Below the pieces are notes generated by a model, which did not search any database, was not told the DNA's origin, and was given only the letters and a program-made list of their open reading frames with translations. From assembly GCF_030407435.1 (NCBI RefSeq), contig NZ_JASDDK010000010.1, forward strand, positions 1-50,795: 50,795 nucleotides of DNA. The letters run 5' to 3'. This stretch comes from Winogradskyella bathintestinalis (lineage in GTDB: Bacteria > Bacteroidota > Bacteroidia > Flavobacteriales > Flavobacteriaceae). A program made the translations under genes and the position numbers. Shown piece by piece: positions 42,773 to 50,795 of this stretch (position 1 is its first letter; every line of letters starts with the position of its first letter).

Positions 42773-44050
42773 ATGAAAACTTTGCTAAAACTAGTATTCT
42801 TTCTCAGTGCCGTTACACTTACAGCTCAAAATACTTATTTGCATTGTGGACAATTAATTGATACAAAGTCGGGAAAAATAGTAAAAGAAAAAACTATTGT
42901 CGTTTCAGGCAATAAAATAATTTCGGTCAAAAACGGCTATATTAACTCATCTAATCCTAACGATAAGACGGTAAATCTAAAATCTAAAACCGTAATGCCA
43001 GGTTTAATAGATATGCATGTGCATATTGAAGGAGAAACCAGTCCGAAATCATATCTCAATAAATACACTTTGAATGATGCTGATGTAGCGTTTAATTCGG
43101 TAAAATACGCTAAAGTGACTTTAATGAGTGGTTTTACCACGGTTAGAGATTTAGGGGGTTCTGGAGTAAATATTTCTTTAAGAAATGCTATAAACGAAGA
43201 AAAAATAGAAGGCCCAAGAATTTTTACATCCGGCAAATCTTTAGCGACAACAGGTGGTCACGCAGATCCCACTAATGGCTCTAAGAATAGTATGATGGGT
43301 AATCCGGGACCAAAGGAAGGAGTGGTCAATGGAGTAGGAGATGCTAAAAAAGCAGTAAGACAACGTTATAAAAACGGCGCGGACTTAATTAAAATTACGG
43401 CTACAGGTGGAGTGTTGAGTATGGCCAAAAGCGGACAGAATCCGCAGTTTACGATCGAAGAAATAAGAGCGATTTGTGAAACGGCCGGCGATTATGATTT
43501 CCATGTTGCCGCACATGCCCATGGAGATGAAGGTATGCAAAGAGCCATTTTAGGAGGTGTAAAAACCATTGAACACGGTACATTAATGAGTAAGGAGACC
43601 ATGGATTTGATGAAAAAACATGATGTGTATTTGGTGCCAACTATTACGGCCGGAAAGTTTGTGTCCGATAAAGCTAAAATTCCTGGTTATTATCCTGAGA
43701 TTGTTGCACCGAAAGCCTTGGACATTGGATCAAAAATTCAGGATATGTTTGGTAGAGCGTATAAGGCAGGTGTTGGAATTGCATTTGGCACTGATGCCGC
43801 CGTGTTTTACCATGGAGACAATGGTAAGGAATTCGGTTATATGGTTGAAGCTGGAATGCCAGCAATGGAAACCATTCAAAGCGCCACAATTACCAATGCG
43901 ATGTTATTAAAAATGGAAAATGAGATTGGTCAGATTCAACCCAATTTTATCGCTGATATTATTGCGGTAAATAACGACCCTACCAAAACCATCTCTACTA
44001 TGGAAAACGTCATATTTGTTATGAAAGAGGGTGTTATTTACAAAAATTAG
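42773..44050 (+). CDS. secreted amidohydrolase (imidazolonepropionase/prolidase-like)
   Basis: The ATG at 42773 gives 425 residues with a signal peptide (MKTLLKLVFFLSAVTLTAQ); an upstream open stretch inside galE is not used. The metal site is H82/H84 (DMHVHIEG), the bridging lysine region ADLIKITATGG (K207), H248/H250 (AAHAHGDEG), H268 (IEHGTL) and D341 (AFGTDAAV). The family includes secreted dipeptidases and Xaa-Pro-type or cyclic-amide hydrolases. The substrate is unknown. A periplasmic or external enzyme is likely. Confidence 0.9.
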   Translation: MKTLLKLVFFLSAVTLTAQNTYLHCGQLIDTKSGKIVKEKTIVVSGNKIISVKNGYINSSNPNDKTVNLKSKTVMPGLIDMHVHIEGETSPKSYLNKYTLNDADVAFNSVKYAKVTLMSGFTTVRDLGGSGVNISLRNAINEEKIEGPRIFTSGKSLATTGGHADPTNGSKNSMMGNPGPKEGVVNGVGDAKKAVRQRYKNGADLIKITATGGVLSMAKSGQNPQFTIEEIRAICETAGDYDFHVAAHAHGDEGMQRAILGGVKTIEHGTLMSKETMDLMKKHDVYLVPTITAGKFVSDKAKIPGYYPEIVAPKALDIGSKIQDMFGRAYKAGVGIAFGTDAAVFYHGDNGKEFGYMVEAGMPAMETIQSATITNAMLLKMENEIGQIQPNFIADIIAVNNDPTKTISTMENVIFVMKEGVIYKN

Positions 44051-44239
44051 TTAAATTCTAAAGAATATTCACTTGATGAATCTATGAATCGTTACTAAAT
44101 TCATTACGAATATGTTAAGTGTTCAAGGTTCTAATTTTCAATATCATAATATCACCTAGGTTTAACCAGGTTTTAACGTGTATTATTTGGGATTGGTTAT
44201 CATTCTTCGTTGTTTTGCAATGAATGATAATTGAATAAC

Positions 44240-44431
44240 ATGAAACTGATAAGTATTAAAAGAGAGACCAAAACTGAAGGTCGCTTCACAAAAAAAATGG
44301 GTGTGTTGCAAACGAACGTTACCTATATCAAAAAGCAATTTTTAAGTATCCCATACAAAACTCTGCATAAATATAGAGAAACATATTATGGAGAAATAAA
44401 AGATTGTGAAGACTGCCGATTGGCACGTTAA
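44240..44431 (+). CDS. small conserved-looking protein of unknown function
   Basis: The ATG at 44240 gives 63 residues (a TTG three codons upstream also exists). The product is basic in the middle and holds KKMGVLQTNVTYIKKQFLSI, then TLHKYRETYYGEIK and a CxxC pair in DCEDCRLAR. Its stop overlaps the end of convergent lspA by 4 bases. I believe similar small proteins occur in other Flavobacteriaceae but cannot name a family. It has no signal or membrane segment, so it should be cytoplasmic. Confidence 0.6.
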   Translation: MKLISIKRETKTEGRFTKKMGVLQTNVTYIKKQFLSIPYKTLHKYRETYYGEIKDCEDCRLAR

Positions 44432-44937
44432 ACTTCTTTAGAAACGTCTTTACTTTTTTTGTTGTTAAAAATTCCACTGAATAATAATAGTATCATTCCT
44501 GTGGTAACTGAAAGGTCGGCAACATTAAAGATGCCTGTTCTAAATACACCACCTAAGTCAATAAAGAAGAAATCCGTGACTTGACCGAAAACAATACGAT
44601 CAAACACATTGGATATACCTCCGCCTACAATACAACAAAAAGCTATAAGACTTAATCGATCGAGTTCTTTAGTTTTAACGATATAATAAATTACGTATCC
44701 TAAAACGATAGTAGGTAAAATTAATAAGAATATTAATCTTAGAGTTGGATTCATATCACTTCCCATACCCAGAAATGCCCCTTTGTTCTCCACCCAAATG
44801 AGTTGAAAATAGTCTTTAAGGACATTCATCTGTCCTTTGCCACCTTTTACCATTGTAGATCTAACGATTATCTTAGAGATTTGATCTATAGCAATGTTGA
44901 AAATTATGAGTAACGTGATAAATAAGTTCCTGTTCAA
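44428..44937 (-). CDS. lspA: lipoprotein signal peptidase (signal peptidase II)
   Basis: The 169-residue membrane protein has four hydrophobic segments and the two catalytic aspartates D113 (NVFDRIVFG) and D141 (FNVADLSVT), plus WVENKGAFLGMGS and GGGISNVFD. It removes the signal peptide from prolipoproteins such as the lipoproteins seen in this window. It follows fabD on the same strand with a 12-base gap, so they are probably co-transcribed. Confidence 0.95.
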   Translation of the reverse strand: MNRNLFITLLIIFNIAIDQISKIIVRSTMVKGGKGQMNVLKDYFQLIWVENKGAFLGMGSDMNPTLRLIFLLILPTIVLGYVIYYIVKTKELDRLSLIAFCCIVGGGISNVFDRIVFGQVTDFFFIDLGGVFRTGIFNVADLSVTTGMILLLFSGIFNNKKSKDVSKEV

Positions 44938-44949
44938 AGCAGATAAGAT

Positions 44950-45843
44950 TTAGAGGTTTGATTCTAATGTGGCGGAAGCTGTTTCTGCTCCACGATTTAT
45001 TTTCTTTACTAAACCTTGTAATACTTTTCCAGGTCCAACTTCTGTAAAACTTGTCGCACCATCTGCCATCATTTGTTGTACTGATTGTGTCCAACGAACA
45101 GGAGCCGTCAATTGTGAAATTAAATTGGCTTTAATCTCATTTTCATCTGTAATGGCAGAAGCCGTTACATTTTGGTAAATGGGGCAATTAGGTTTACTAA
45201 ATGTCGTATTTTCAATGGCAGCTGCTAATTCTTCGCGAGCTGGTTCCATTAGTGGTGAGTGAAATGCTCCTCCAACAGGTAAGACCAACGCTCGTCTTGC
45301 GCCTGCATCTTTTAACGATTCACAAGCTTTATTAATTGCATCAACATCACCAGAAATTACTAATTGTCCTGGGCAGTTGTAATTTGCTGCAACGACAGTA
45401 CCTTCAGTGGTATCACATATTTTTTCAACAATTTCATCATCTAACCCTAGTACGGCAGCCATAGTACTTGGTTGTAGTTCGCAAGCTTTTTGCATTGCCT
45501 GTGCACGTTGCGACACTAACTTAAGACCATCTTCGAAAGTTAAAGCTCCCGCAGCTACTAACGCAGAGAATTCTCCGAGTGAATGACCAGCAACCATATC
45601 TGGCTTAAAGGCATCTCCAAGTGTTTTTGCTAGAATTACTGAATGTAAAAAAATAGCAGGTTGCGTAACTTTAGTTTCTTTTAAATCTTCAGCAGAGCCT
45701 TCAAACATAATATCTGTGATATGAAAGCCTAAGATGTCATTGGCTTTCTCAAATAATTCTTGTGCTAAAGGTGAATTTTCGTAAAGGTCTAATCCCATTC
45801 CTGAGAATTGAGCTCCTTGTCCTGGAAATATATATGCGTTCAT
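44950..45843 (-). CDS. fabD: ACP S-malonyltransferase
   Basis: The 297-residue protein has GQGAQFSGMG at the start, the catalytic S88 in GHSLGEFSALVAAG and H195 in GGAFHSPLME, plus VAANYNCPGQLVISG. It moves malonyl from CoA to acyl carrier protein for fatty-acid synthesis. Gene order on the minus strand is acetyltransferase, fabD, lspA. Length and motifs are normal. Confidence 0.96.
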   Translation of the reverse strand: MNAYIFPGQGAQFSGMGLDLYENSPLAQELFEKANDILGFHITDIMFEGSAEDLKETKVTQPAIFLHSVILAKTLGDAFKPDMVAGHSLGEFSALVAAGALTFEDGLKLVSQRAQAMQKACELQPSTMAAVLGLDDEIVEKICDTTEGTVVAANYNCPGQLVISGDVDAINKACESLKDAGARRALVLPVGGAFHSPLMEPAREELAAAIENTTFSKPNCPIYQNVTASAITDENEIKANLISQLTAPVRWTQSVQQMMADGATSFTEVGPGKVLQGLVKKINRGAETASATLESNL

Positions 45844-45864
45844 TTATAGTCGTAATTTAAGATG

Positions 45865-45872
45865 CAAAAATA
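45865..45872 (-). promoter_or_regulatory. possible -7 element of fabD-lspA
   Basis: The minus strand reads TATTTTTG, a TAnnTTTG match, 22 bases before the fabD start and just after the stop of the upstream acetyltransferase gene. The -33 box is poor. Confidence 0.4.
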
Positions 45873-45876
45873 AGAA

Positions 45877-46434
45877 TTAATTATTTATCGTTTTTATGAT
45901 TTTAGCAGGATTTCCAGCAATCAAAACATCATCAGGGAAACCTTTAGTAACTACTGATCCTGCACCAACAACTACATTGTTTCCAAGCGTTATTCCTGGA
46001 CAAATAGTGGCATTTCCACCTATCCAAACATTATGACCAATTGTAATGGGCTTAGAAAATTCCTTCCCGCTATTTCTAGCTTTATATTCTAATGGATGTG
46101 TAGCTGTATAAATTTGAACATTTGGACCAAACATACAATTGTCCCCAATAATTACCTTAGTGCCATCTAAGATGCAGCATCCATAATTAATGTACACATT
46201 TTTTCCGATAGTAATATTGTATCCGTAATCACAGAAAAAAGGAGGTTCAATCGTAAAGTTTGTTCCAAGGTTGCCAATAAGTGATTTCAGAATAACATTA
46301 CGTGACGTTTTGTTTATTTCCGTTAAGGCATTAAATTCCTGGAATAAGAGTTGTGCTTCTTGTCGTTCCTTTAATAATTGAGAATCTGAAGCTAAATATA
46401 ATTCTCCAGCAATCATTTTTTCTTTTTCTGTCAT
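45877..46434 (-). CDS. sugar O-acetyltransferase (maltose/galactoside acetyltransferase-like)
   Basis: The 185-residue product has the Mac domain at the start (MTEKEKMIAGELYLASDSQL) and then a left-handed beta-helix with hexapeptide repeats: FFCDYGYNITIGKNVYINYG, CMFGPNVQIYTATHPL (catalytic His) and ITIGHNVWIGGNATICPGIT. It transfers acetyl from acetyl-CoA to a sugar hydroxyl. Real substrates of this family are often unclear. It stands between fabD and the FAD oxidoreductase gene on the same strand. Confidence 0.93.
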   Translation of the reverse strand: MTEKEKMIAGELYLASDSQLLKERQEAQLLFQEFNALTEINKTSRNVILKSLIGNLGTNFTIEPPFFCDYGYNITIGKNVYINYGCCILDGTKVIIGDNCMFGPNVQIYTATHPLEYKARNSGKEFSKPITIGHNVWIGGNATICPGITLGNNVVVGAGSVVTKGFPDDVLIAGNPAKIIKTINN

Positions 46435-46467
46435 ACAATTTTCTTTTAATTGCTGAAAAACTGATAG

Positions 46468-48021
46468 TTATGTGCAAGCCGCCTCAGCACAGCGCTCGCC
46501 ATCCATTGCCGCGGAAATTATGCCGCCAGCATAACCACCACCTTCTCCACAAGGAAATAAATTAGAGATTTCAGGATGTTCTAATGTTTCGGTTCTTGGA
46601 ATATTTACAGGAGATGAGGTTCTAGATTCTACACCTATAATATTTGCCTCTTCGGTGTAATAGCCTTTCATTTTTTCGCCAAAAGCTTTAAAGCCTTTAC
46701 GTAATGAACCACCAATTATTTTTGGTAATAAGGAATGTAGGGGTGCAGATTTTAATCCTGGTTGATAGGATGTCTCATTTAAAGTTGAAGATAATTTACC
46801 TTCAACAAAATCCGTCAATCGCTGTGCTGGTGCTGATTGTCGTCGGCCGCCAGATGTAAATGCTAAACGTTCTAAGTCTTTTTGGTATTCGAGAGCTTTC
46901 AATGCTCCAAAGTGTTCGTATTTATATAAATCTTTGTCGGCATTGATTTCTGTGACAATACCTGAATTCGCAAACTTATTATTTCGTTTTGAAGGCGACA
47001 TGCCGTTAACCACCACTTCGCCGTTGGCTGTAGCTGCAGGTACAATAAATCCGCCAGGACACATACAAAAGGAATACACACCTCTGTGGTTCACTTGCTC
47101 TACTAAACTATAAGATGCTGCAGGTAATAATTCGTCTCGTGGTTCACCTTTGCAATGGTATTGAATGCCATCTATAATATCTTGCGGATGCTCAACCCTA
47201 ACTCCCATGGCAAAGGATTTGGCTTCCAACTTAATCTTTTTATCATTCAATAAATAAAAAATATCTCTTGCCGAATGGCCTGTGGCTAAAATCACTTTTT
47301 CAACATCGAGTTCTTTTCCATCAAAAAGTTGAATGGCTACAATTTTACCATTCTTAATAGTGAAGTCGGTAACACGGGTTTCAAAATGAACTTCACCACC
47401 AAACTTGATGATGTTTTCTCTAATATTCTGAACAACCTTAGGTAGCTTATTAGTACCAATATGTGGATGCGCATCTACTAAAATCTGATCTGTGGCTCCA
47501 TGATAAACCAAGTTTTCAAAGATTCGTCTAACGTCACCTCGCTTTAAACTTCTGGTGTATAATTTTCCGTCAGAATACGTGCCTGCACCACCTTCACCAA
47601 AACAGTAATTAGAATCTTCATTTACAAAATGATCTTGGTTTATGGCTTTTAAATCTCTACGACGGTCTTGCACGTTTTTACCGCGTTCTAAAACAATAGG
47701 TTTAAAACCTAACTCAATACAACGCAAGGCGGCATACATGCCTGCAGGTCCGAAACCAATAATATGAATCGGTTTGGCGTTGGAAACATCTTTATAGTCA
47801 AAATGATAGTCTGAGGTTTCAGGCATGGGTTCATTGATAAACACTTCAACTTTATAATTGAACATAATGTTCCGCTTCCGAGCATCAATTGACTTTCTTA
47901 GGATTTTAATTCCTGAAATTTCAGACGGTTTCATGCCCAAGTCAAAAGCTGCTTTTTTTAACAATCCATCTGCTTGTCTTTCTTGCTCAAGGTTAATCCG
48001 TATCTGAAAAGTTTTTATCAT
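46468..48021 (-). CDS. NAD(P)/FAD-dependent oxidoreductase
   Basis: The 517-residue protein has an N-terminal small alpha/beta domain (about 1-85), the FAD motif IIGFGPAGMYAALRCIELGF (about 92-111), then VLERGKNVQDRRRD, GEGGAGTYSDGKLYTR, VILATGHSARDIF and the C-terminal FAD contact PCGEGGGYAGGIISAAMDGE. This is the group of conserved uncharacterised flavoproteins widespread in bacteria. The electron donor and substrate are unknown. Confidence 0.88.
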   Translation of the reverse strand: MIKTFQIRINLEQERQADGLLKKAAFDLGMKPSEISGIKILRKSIDARKRNIMFNYKVEVFINEPMPETSDYHFDYKDVSNAKPIHIIGFGPAGMYAALRCIELGFKPIVLERGKNVQDRRRDLKAINQDHFVNEDSNYCFGEGGAGTYSDGKLYTRSLKRGDVRRIFENLVYHGATDQILVDAHPHIGTNKLPKVVQNIRENIIKFGGEVHFETRVTDFTIKNGKIVAIQLFDGKELDVEKVILATGHSARDIFYLLNDKKIKLEAKSFAMGVRVEHPQDIIDGIQYHCKGEPRDELLPAASYSLVEQVNHRGVYSFCMCPGGFIVPAATANGEVVVNGMSPSKRNNKFANSGIVTEINADKDLYKYEHFGALKALEYQKDLERLAFTSGGRRQSAPAQRLTDFVEGKLSSTLNETSYQPGLKSAPLHSLLPKIIGGSLRKGFKAFGEKMKGYYTEEANIIGVESRTSSPVNIPRTETLEHPEISNLFPCGEGGGYAGGIISAAMDGERCAEAACT

Positions 48022-48054
48022 GATGCGAAATTACTGAAAATTGAATTGAGCTAT

Positions 48055-48091
48055 TAAAAAAAAGTCTTAACATTTTACGCTAAGACTTTTT
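48055..48091. terminator. hairpin terminator after the phosphatase remnant
   Basis: AAAAGTCTTA and TAAGACTTTT form a 10-bp stem around an 11-base loop, with an A run on the left (a T run for the minus strand). It stands 26 bases past the stop of the decayed phosphatase gene, so the old transcription unit kept its terminator. Confidence 0.75.
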
Positions 48092-48116
48092 CATTTTTTA
48101 TGATTGTTACCTATTT

Positions 48117-48427
48117 TTACTTCTCTAGTAAGTTCCTTTGAATCTCAGAAATATCGGATTCAGAGAGTACTAATACTGTTTTTTTATAATTATCAAATGA
48201 TCCATATTCCTTATTGATTGCAGCAAAACTTGCTCTTAATTTTTACGCATTTTCATAATTGGAAAGTTTTAAAGATCCAACACGTATTTTGAACATGCCA
48301 GAAATATTTTCGTAAGTATAGAGATTAATAGTTACGTGATCTATTAATAATCATCGCTAAAACTGAATATTTTTAAAACTGAAGCAATACCTGCTCTGTC
48401 ATTACCGCATTGACAATATGAGAAGTT
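48117..48427 (-). pseudogene. remnant of a tyrosine/serine phosphatase (Y_phosphatase3 type)
   Basis: On the minus strand one frame gives NFSYCQCGNDRAGIASVL, which contains a CX5R phosphatase loop (the usual form is HCxxGKDRTG). After a stop and frame change, a second frame gives LLIDHVTINLYTYENISGMF, an in-frame stop, then KLRASFAAINKEYGSFDNYK and LSESDISEIQRNLLEK, ending at TAA 48117-48119. The last block fits the C-terminal end of this phosphatase family, where AAFDAIDEEYGSFENYL-like sequence is usual. The N-terminal part before the loop is gone. Decay is seen directly; the family is from memory. Confidence 0.65.
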
Positions 48428-48544
48428 AAAAGCGTATATACGTATAAAATATATAACGTTATTAAAGAATAAGAACAAAAATTTGTTAGCTTTTTGCGCA
48501 TTTATGATATGGTGTTTTTTAACTTTTTATTATATTTATTTCCT

Positions 48545-49813
48545 ATGAATTATGAAGATTTAACAACTCTAGGCATCGCATTCGGGTTGGGACTATTGGT
48601 TGGTTTACAACGCGAAACGCCTAAAAATGATATGGCTGGTGTAAGAACATTTACACTTATTACAATTCTTGGTGTAATGGCCGGATTTTTATCCAGAGTC
48701 TATGATAACCCTTTTATTCTTCCTGTATTAGGACTTTCGATTGCTGCGTTTTTAATGATAGCAAATATGATTAAGAATAAAAACTCTCAAGATGTAGATG
48801 TCGGACAAACCACAGAAGTGGCTGCACTATTAATGTTTGCCGTTGGTGCCTATTTGGTAGAAGGCAACCAAATTATCGGGGTTATAATAGGGGCTTCTAT
48901 TGCGATTTTACTGCATGTAAAAGAACATCTTCATGATTTTATAGAAAAATTGAAACCTAAAGATCTGGCCGCGATAATGACTTTAGTAGGTATTGCGTTG
49001 GTTGTTTTACCAGTTTTACCTGACGAAAATTTTGGCCCCTACGATGTTATCAATCCAAAAAATATTTGGTTGATGGTTACTTTGATTGTCGGAATTAGTG
49101 TTTTTGGTTACTTTATATATAAATTATTTGGCAAGAAAGTCGGCATTATATCTAATGGAATTTTAGGTGGTTTAATAAGTAGTACGGCAACCACTGTCAG
49201 TTATGCACGGAAAACCGCAGATGCAGCGAGTATTAGTAGATTAGCTGTTTTTGTGATTACTACGGCTTCTGCCGTATCTTTCATTAGGGTTTTATTCGAA
49301 GTTGGTATTGTAATTCCACAGCACCTAAATGTAATAGCTGTACCCATTGGCGCAGTGATTGTAATAATGGCGTTAACATGCGTTGGACTGTTCTATCTGA
49401 TTAACAAAGATGATTCCGTAGAAGAAGAAATGCCTGAGCCCGAAAATCCTGCACAATTCAAAAGTGCTTTGATTTTTGGATTATTATATGGTATTATCTT
49501 ATTGGCTGTAGCATTCACTAAAGAGAAATTTGGAAATGATGCCCTATACATTGTAGCAATTATTAGCGGATTAACAGACGTTGATGCTATTACGTTATCT
49601 TTATCTCAATTAATAAAGGAAGGTTCGTTAAAAGCTACTTTTGGTTGGAAATTAATTTTATTAGCTGGTTTATCCAATATGCTGTTTAAGGGTATTATGG
49701 CTATTGTATTAGGCGCAAAGCAGCTTGTAAAATGGGTTGTTATTTCTTTTGGAATCACCATTGTTTCTGGTTTATTGGTGATATGGTTATGGCCAGAAAC
49801 CTGGTATTTTTAA
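48545..49813 (+). CDS. MgtC/DUF4010 family membrane protein
   Basis: The ATG at 48545 (MNYEDLTTLGIAFGLGLLVG) gives 422 residues; ATG 48509 and TTG 48494 are possible earlier starts. The N-terminal half has the MgtC-type pattern GLLVGLQRE and RTFTLITILGVMAGFLS; the C-terminal half is DUF4010 with GGLISSTATTVSYARK and ISGLTDVDAITLSLSQL. About ten to twelve membrane helices are expected. The substrate or function is unknown. Confidence 0.9.
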   Translation: MNYEDLTTLGIAFGLGLLVGLQRETPKNDMAGVRTFTLITILGVMAGFLSRVYDNPFILPVLGLSIAAFLMIANMIKNKNSQDVDVGQTTEVAALLMFAVGAYLVEGNQIIGVIIGASIAILLHVKEHLHDFIEKLKPKDLAAIMTLVGIALVVLPVLPDENFGPYDVINPKNIWLMVTLIVGISVFGYFIYKLFGKKVGIISNGILGGLISSTATTVSYARKTADAASISRLAVFVITTASAVSFIRVLFEVGIVIPQHLNVIAVPIGAVIVIMALTCVGLFYLINKDDSVEEEMPEPENPAQFKSALIFGLLYGIILLAVAFTKEKFGNDALYIVAIISGLTDVDAITLSLSQLIKEGSLKATFGWKLILLAGLSNMLFKGIMAIVLGAKQLVKWVVISFGITIVSGLLVIWLWPETWYF

Positions 49814-49841
49814 TGTATAGCAGAGTTAGATGAGGTCATAA

Positions 49842-49874
49842 AAAAAGAGGCAATCTGATTAGAAAGCCTCTTTT
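49842..49874. terminator. bidirectional terminator
   Basis: AAAAGAGGC and GCCTCTTTT form a 9-bp stem with a 14-base loop, with A and T runs on both sides. It separates the membrane-protein gene from the convergent T9SS protein gene. Confidence 0.8.
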
Positions 49875-49895
49875 GTATTTATTATTTAAATCTAC

Positions 49896-50795
49896 TTATT
49901 TTACACTAATTTTTGTTGAGATTTTACCTTTCTTATTCGAAAGTTCTAGCACATAAATTCCACTTTTTAACTGTGAAACATTAATAGTGTTATTTGTGTT
50001 TTCTAACGCCGTTGTAATAACCAATCTGCCAGATAGATCATACAAATTAGCTTTTGTATCTATAGCTTCCATCGATGAAATATTAATAATATTTTCAGCC
50101 GGATTTGGATATATTCTAAAATCCTCAGTTTTCAAGCCATTTACACTTAGAGAAGTCGTTGGTAATTCAACCAAAGCTCCGCCTGTAGGTAATGCTACCC
50201 ATAGTCCGAATGCAGGACCGTTGCTGTTCATAGAAGGATCTAAGAATCCACTTGCTAAAACTGTGATCGCTAAATCATCTAATCCTAATGTGCTCAATGG
50301 AGCCGAATATTCTTCAACAACCGTTGCTCCATCAGCAGTAGACACGTTGATCGTATAATCTGCAGTTGGCAGTTCTAGATAATCGCTAAATTCAGGAAAT
50401 GAAATATCATTTACCAAAACAGCTGGGCCAGTGGCTTCGTTGACATCTACCATTGGTGCATCAGAAGCACCATGATGCACTAAAATATCTGTGTTCCCTG
50501 TGGTGTTTGCTGTTTCACGCGCTGTAGCAAAAACTTCAATACTAAAGCTTGAAGGATTCGTATAACCTGATGCACTTACAATACCGTCCGCCACTAATAT
50601 GTAGGTTTCGTCTGCCACAAGTGTTGGTGTGATCTCATAAATAGCATCTGCCGAAGAAGTACTATTTCCTGGTGCTATTTCAATACTAAGTTGTGTTCCT
50701 GCAGGAGCATCAATAAACGGAGAGGCTGTTCTAAAGGAAAAATCGTCAATTAACAAATTGTTGTTAAGGTAAACATCTACAGTTTCTGCAGCTAA
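49896..50795 (-). CDS. DUF4397-domain protein with T9SS type A sorting signal, partial
   Basis: The frame stays open to the right edge of the window, so the N-terminus is missing; the 300 residues seen begin LAAETVDVYLNNNLLIDDFS. Two DUF4397-like units are visible (the one cut by the edge, with TLVADETYILVADGIV, and a second, DILVHHGASDAPMVDVNEA to ITVLASGFLD). The end is a type A sorting domain with FRIYPNPAENIINISS and SGIYVLELSNKKGKIST. The protein is exported by T9SS and probably fixed to the surface or released. Its role is unknown. Confidence 0.9.
   Translation of the reverse strand, partial: LAAETVDVYLNNNLLIDDFSFRTASPFIDAPAGTQLSIEIAPGNSTSSADAIYEITPTLVADETYILVADGIVSASGYTNPSSFSIEVFATARETANTTGNTDILVHHGASDAPMVDVNEATGPAVLVNDISFPEFSDYLELPTADYTINVSTADGATVVEEYSAPLSTLGLDDLAITVLASGFLDPSMNSNGPAFGLWVALPTGGALVELPTTSLSVNGLKTEDFRIYPNPAENIINISSMEAIDTKANLYDLSGRLVITTALENTNNTINVSQLKSGIYVLELSNKKGKISTKISVK

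Larger units (their letters stand above)
48022..48544. other. intergenic region with terminator and pseudogene
   Basis: The gap between the FAD oxidoreductase and the MgtC/DUF4010 gene holds a terminator (48055-48091) and the phosphatase remnant (48117-48427). The last 117 bases are AT-rich and should contain the promoter of the membrane-protein gene. Confidence 0.6.

Noticed and set aside
1..50795. CRISPR array, integrase, insertion sequence or defence cluster
   Set aside because: No regular repeat-spacer pattern, transposase or defence-type protein is visible on either strand.

Overview
The window is about 50.8 kb of AT-rich chromosome from a member of the Flavobacteriaceae (Bacteroidota). 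The evidence is the type IX secretion (T9SS) C-terminal sorting domains at both ends, a PorP/SprF protein, the short 287-residue Bacteroidota-type RpoD, a DUF6089-uppS-bamA-skp-skp-murI cluster, a FolK-deoxynucleoside kinase fusion, a paired LytS-like kinase and LytTR regulator, promoters of the TTTG / TAnnTTTG type and almost no Shine-Dalgarno sequences. The genus cannot be fixed from the sequence alone. Most genes are housekeeping genes of known families; I see no prophage, transposase, CRISPR array or rRNA.

Layout. 1-1251: end of a T9SS type B secreted protein and its PorP/SprF partner. 1313-8506: vWA lipoprotein, two-component pair, small membrane protein, DUF2797 protein and GH3-type acyl-amide synthetase. 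8774-14302 (minus): clpX, clpP, tig, a four-helix membrane protein, an alpha/beta hydrolase and pdxJ. 14394-22854 (plus): CBS protein, nadK, DUF6089, uppS, bamA, two Skp/OmpH proteins and murI, a run that joins isoprenoid carrier synthesis, outer-membrane protein assembly and peptidoglycan precursor supply. 22851-27688 (minus): gamma-carbonic anhydrase, rpsU, rpoD and a large AsmA-like protein. 28685-34244: folK-dNK fusion, a methyltransferase, a TrmH-type rRNA/tRNA methyltransferase and mutS. 34340-34536: tRNA-Gly(GCC) and tRNA-Leu(TAA) behind a near-consensus promoter. 35162-44050: LacI regulator, two acidic lipoproteins, M20 peptidase, AlkB, KdtA, DegT aminotransferase, GalE and a secreted amidohydrolase. 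44240-50795: small conserved protein, lspA, fabD, acetyltransferase, FAD oxidoreductase, MgtC/DUF4010 membrane protein and a DUF4397 T9SS type A protein cut by the window edge.

The least obvious content lies between the genes. Three decayed genes can be rebuilt by reading across frames: a queuosine-precursor transporter (YhhQ/VUT family, 27845-28472 minus), the end of a GH17 beta-glucanase (34734-34990 plus, just after the tRNA pair and before an apparently orphaned LacI regulator), and a tyrosine phosphatase of the Y_phosphatase3 type (48117-48427 minus). The gap before mutS holds two palindromic elements (a 33-bp palindrome and a 97-bp REP-like inverted repeat). Several starts are non-ATG, notably TTG for mutS and for the sensor kinase. 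I did not find a convincing undescribed multi-gene system; the best leads are the pseudogene remnants, the repeats, the paired acidic lipoproteins and the extended Skp paralogue.
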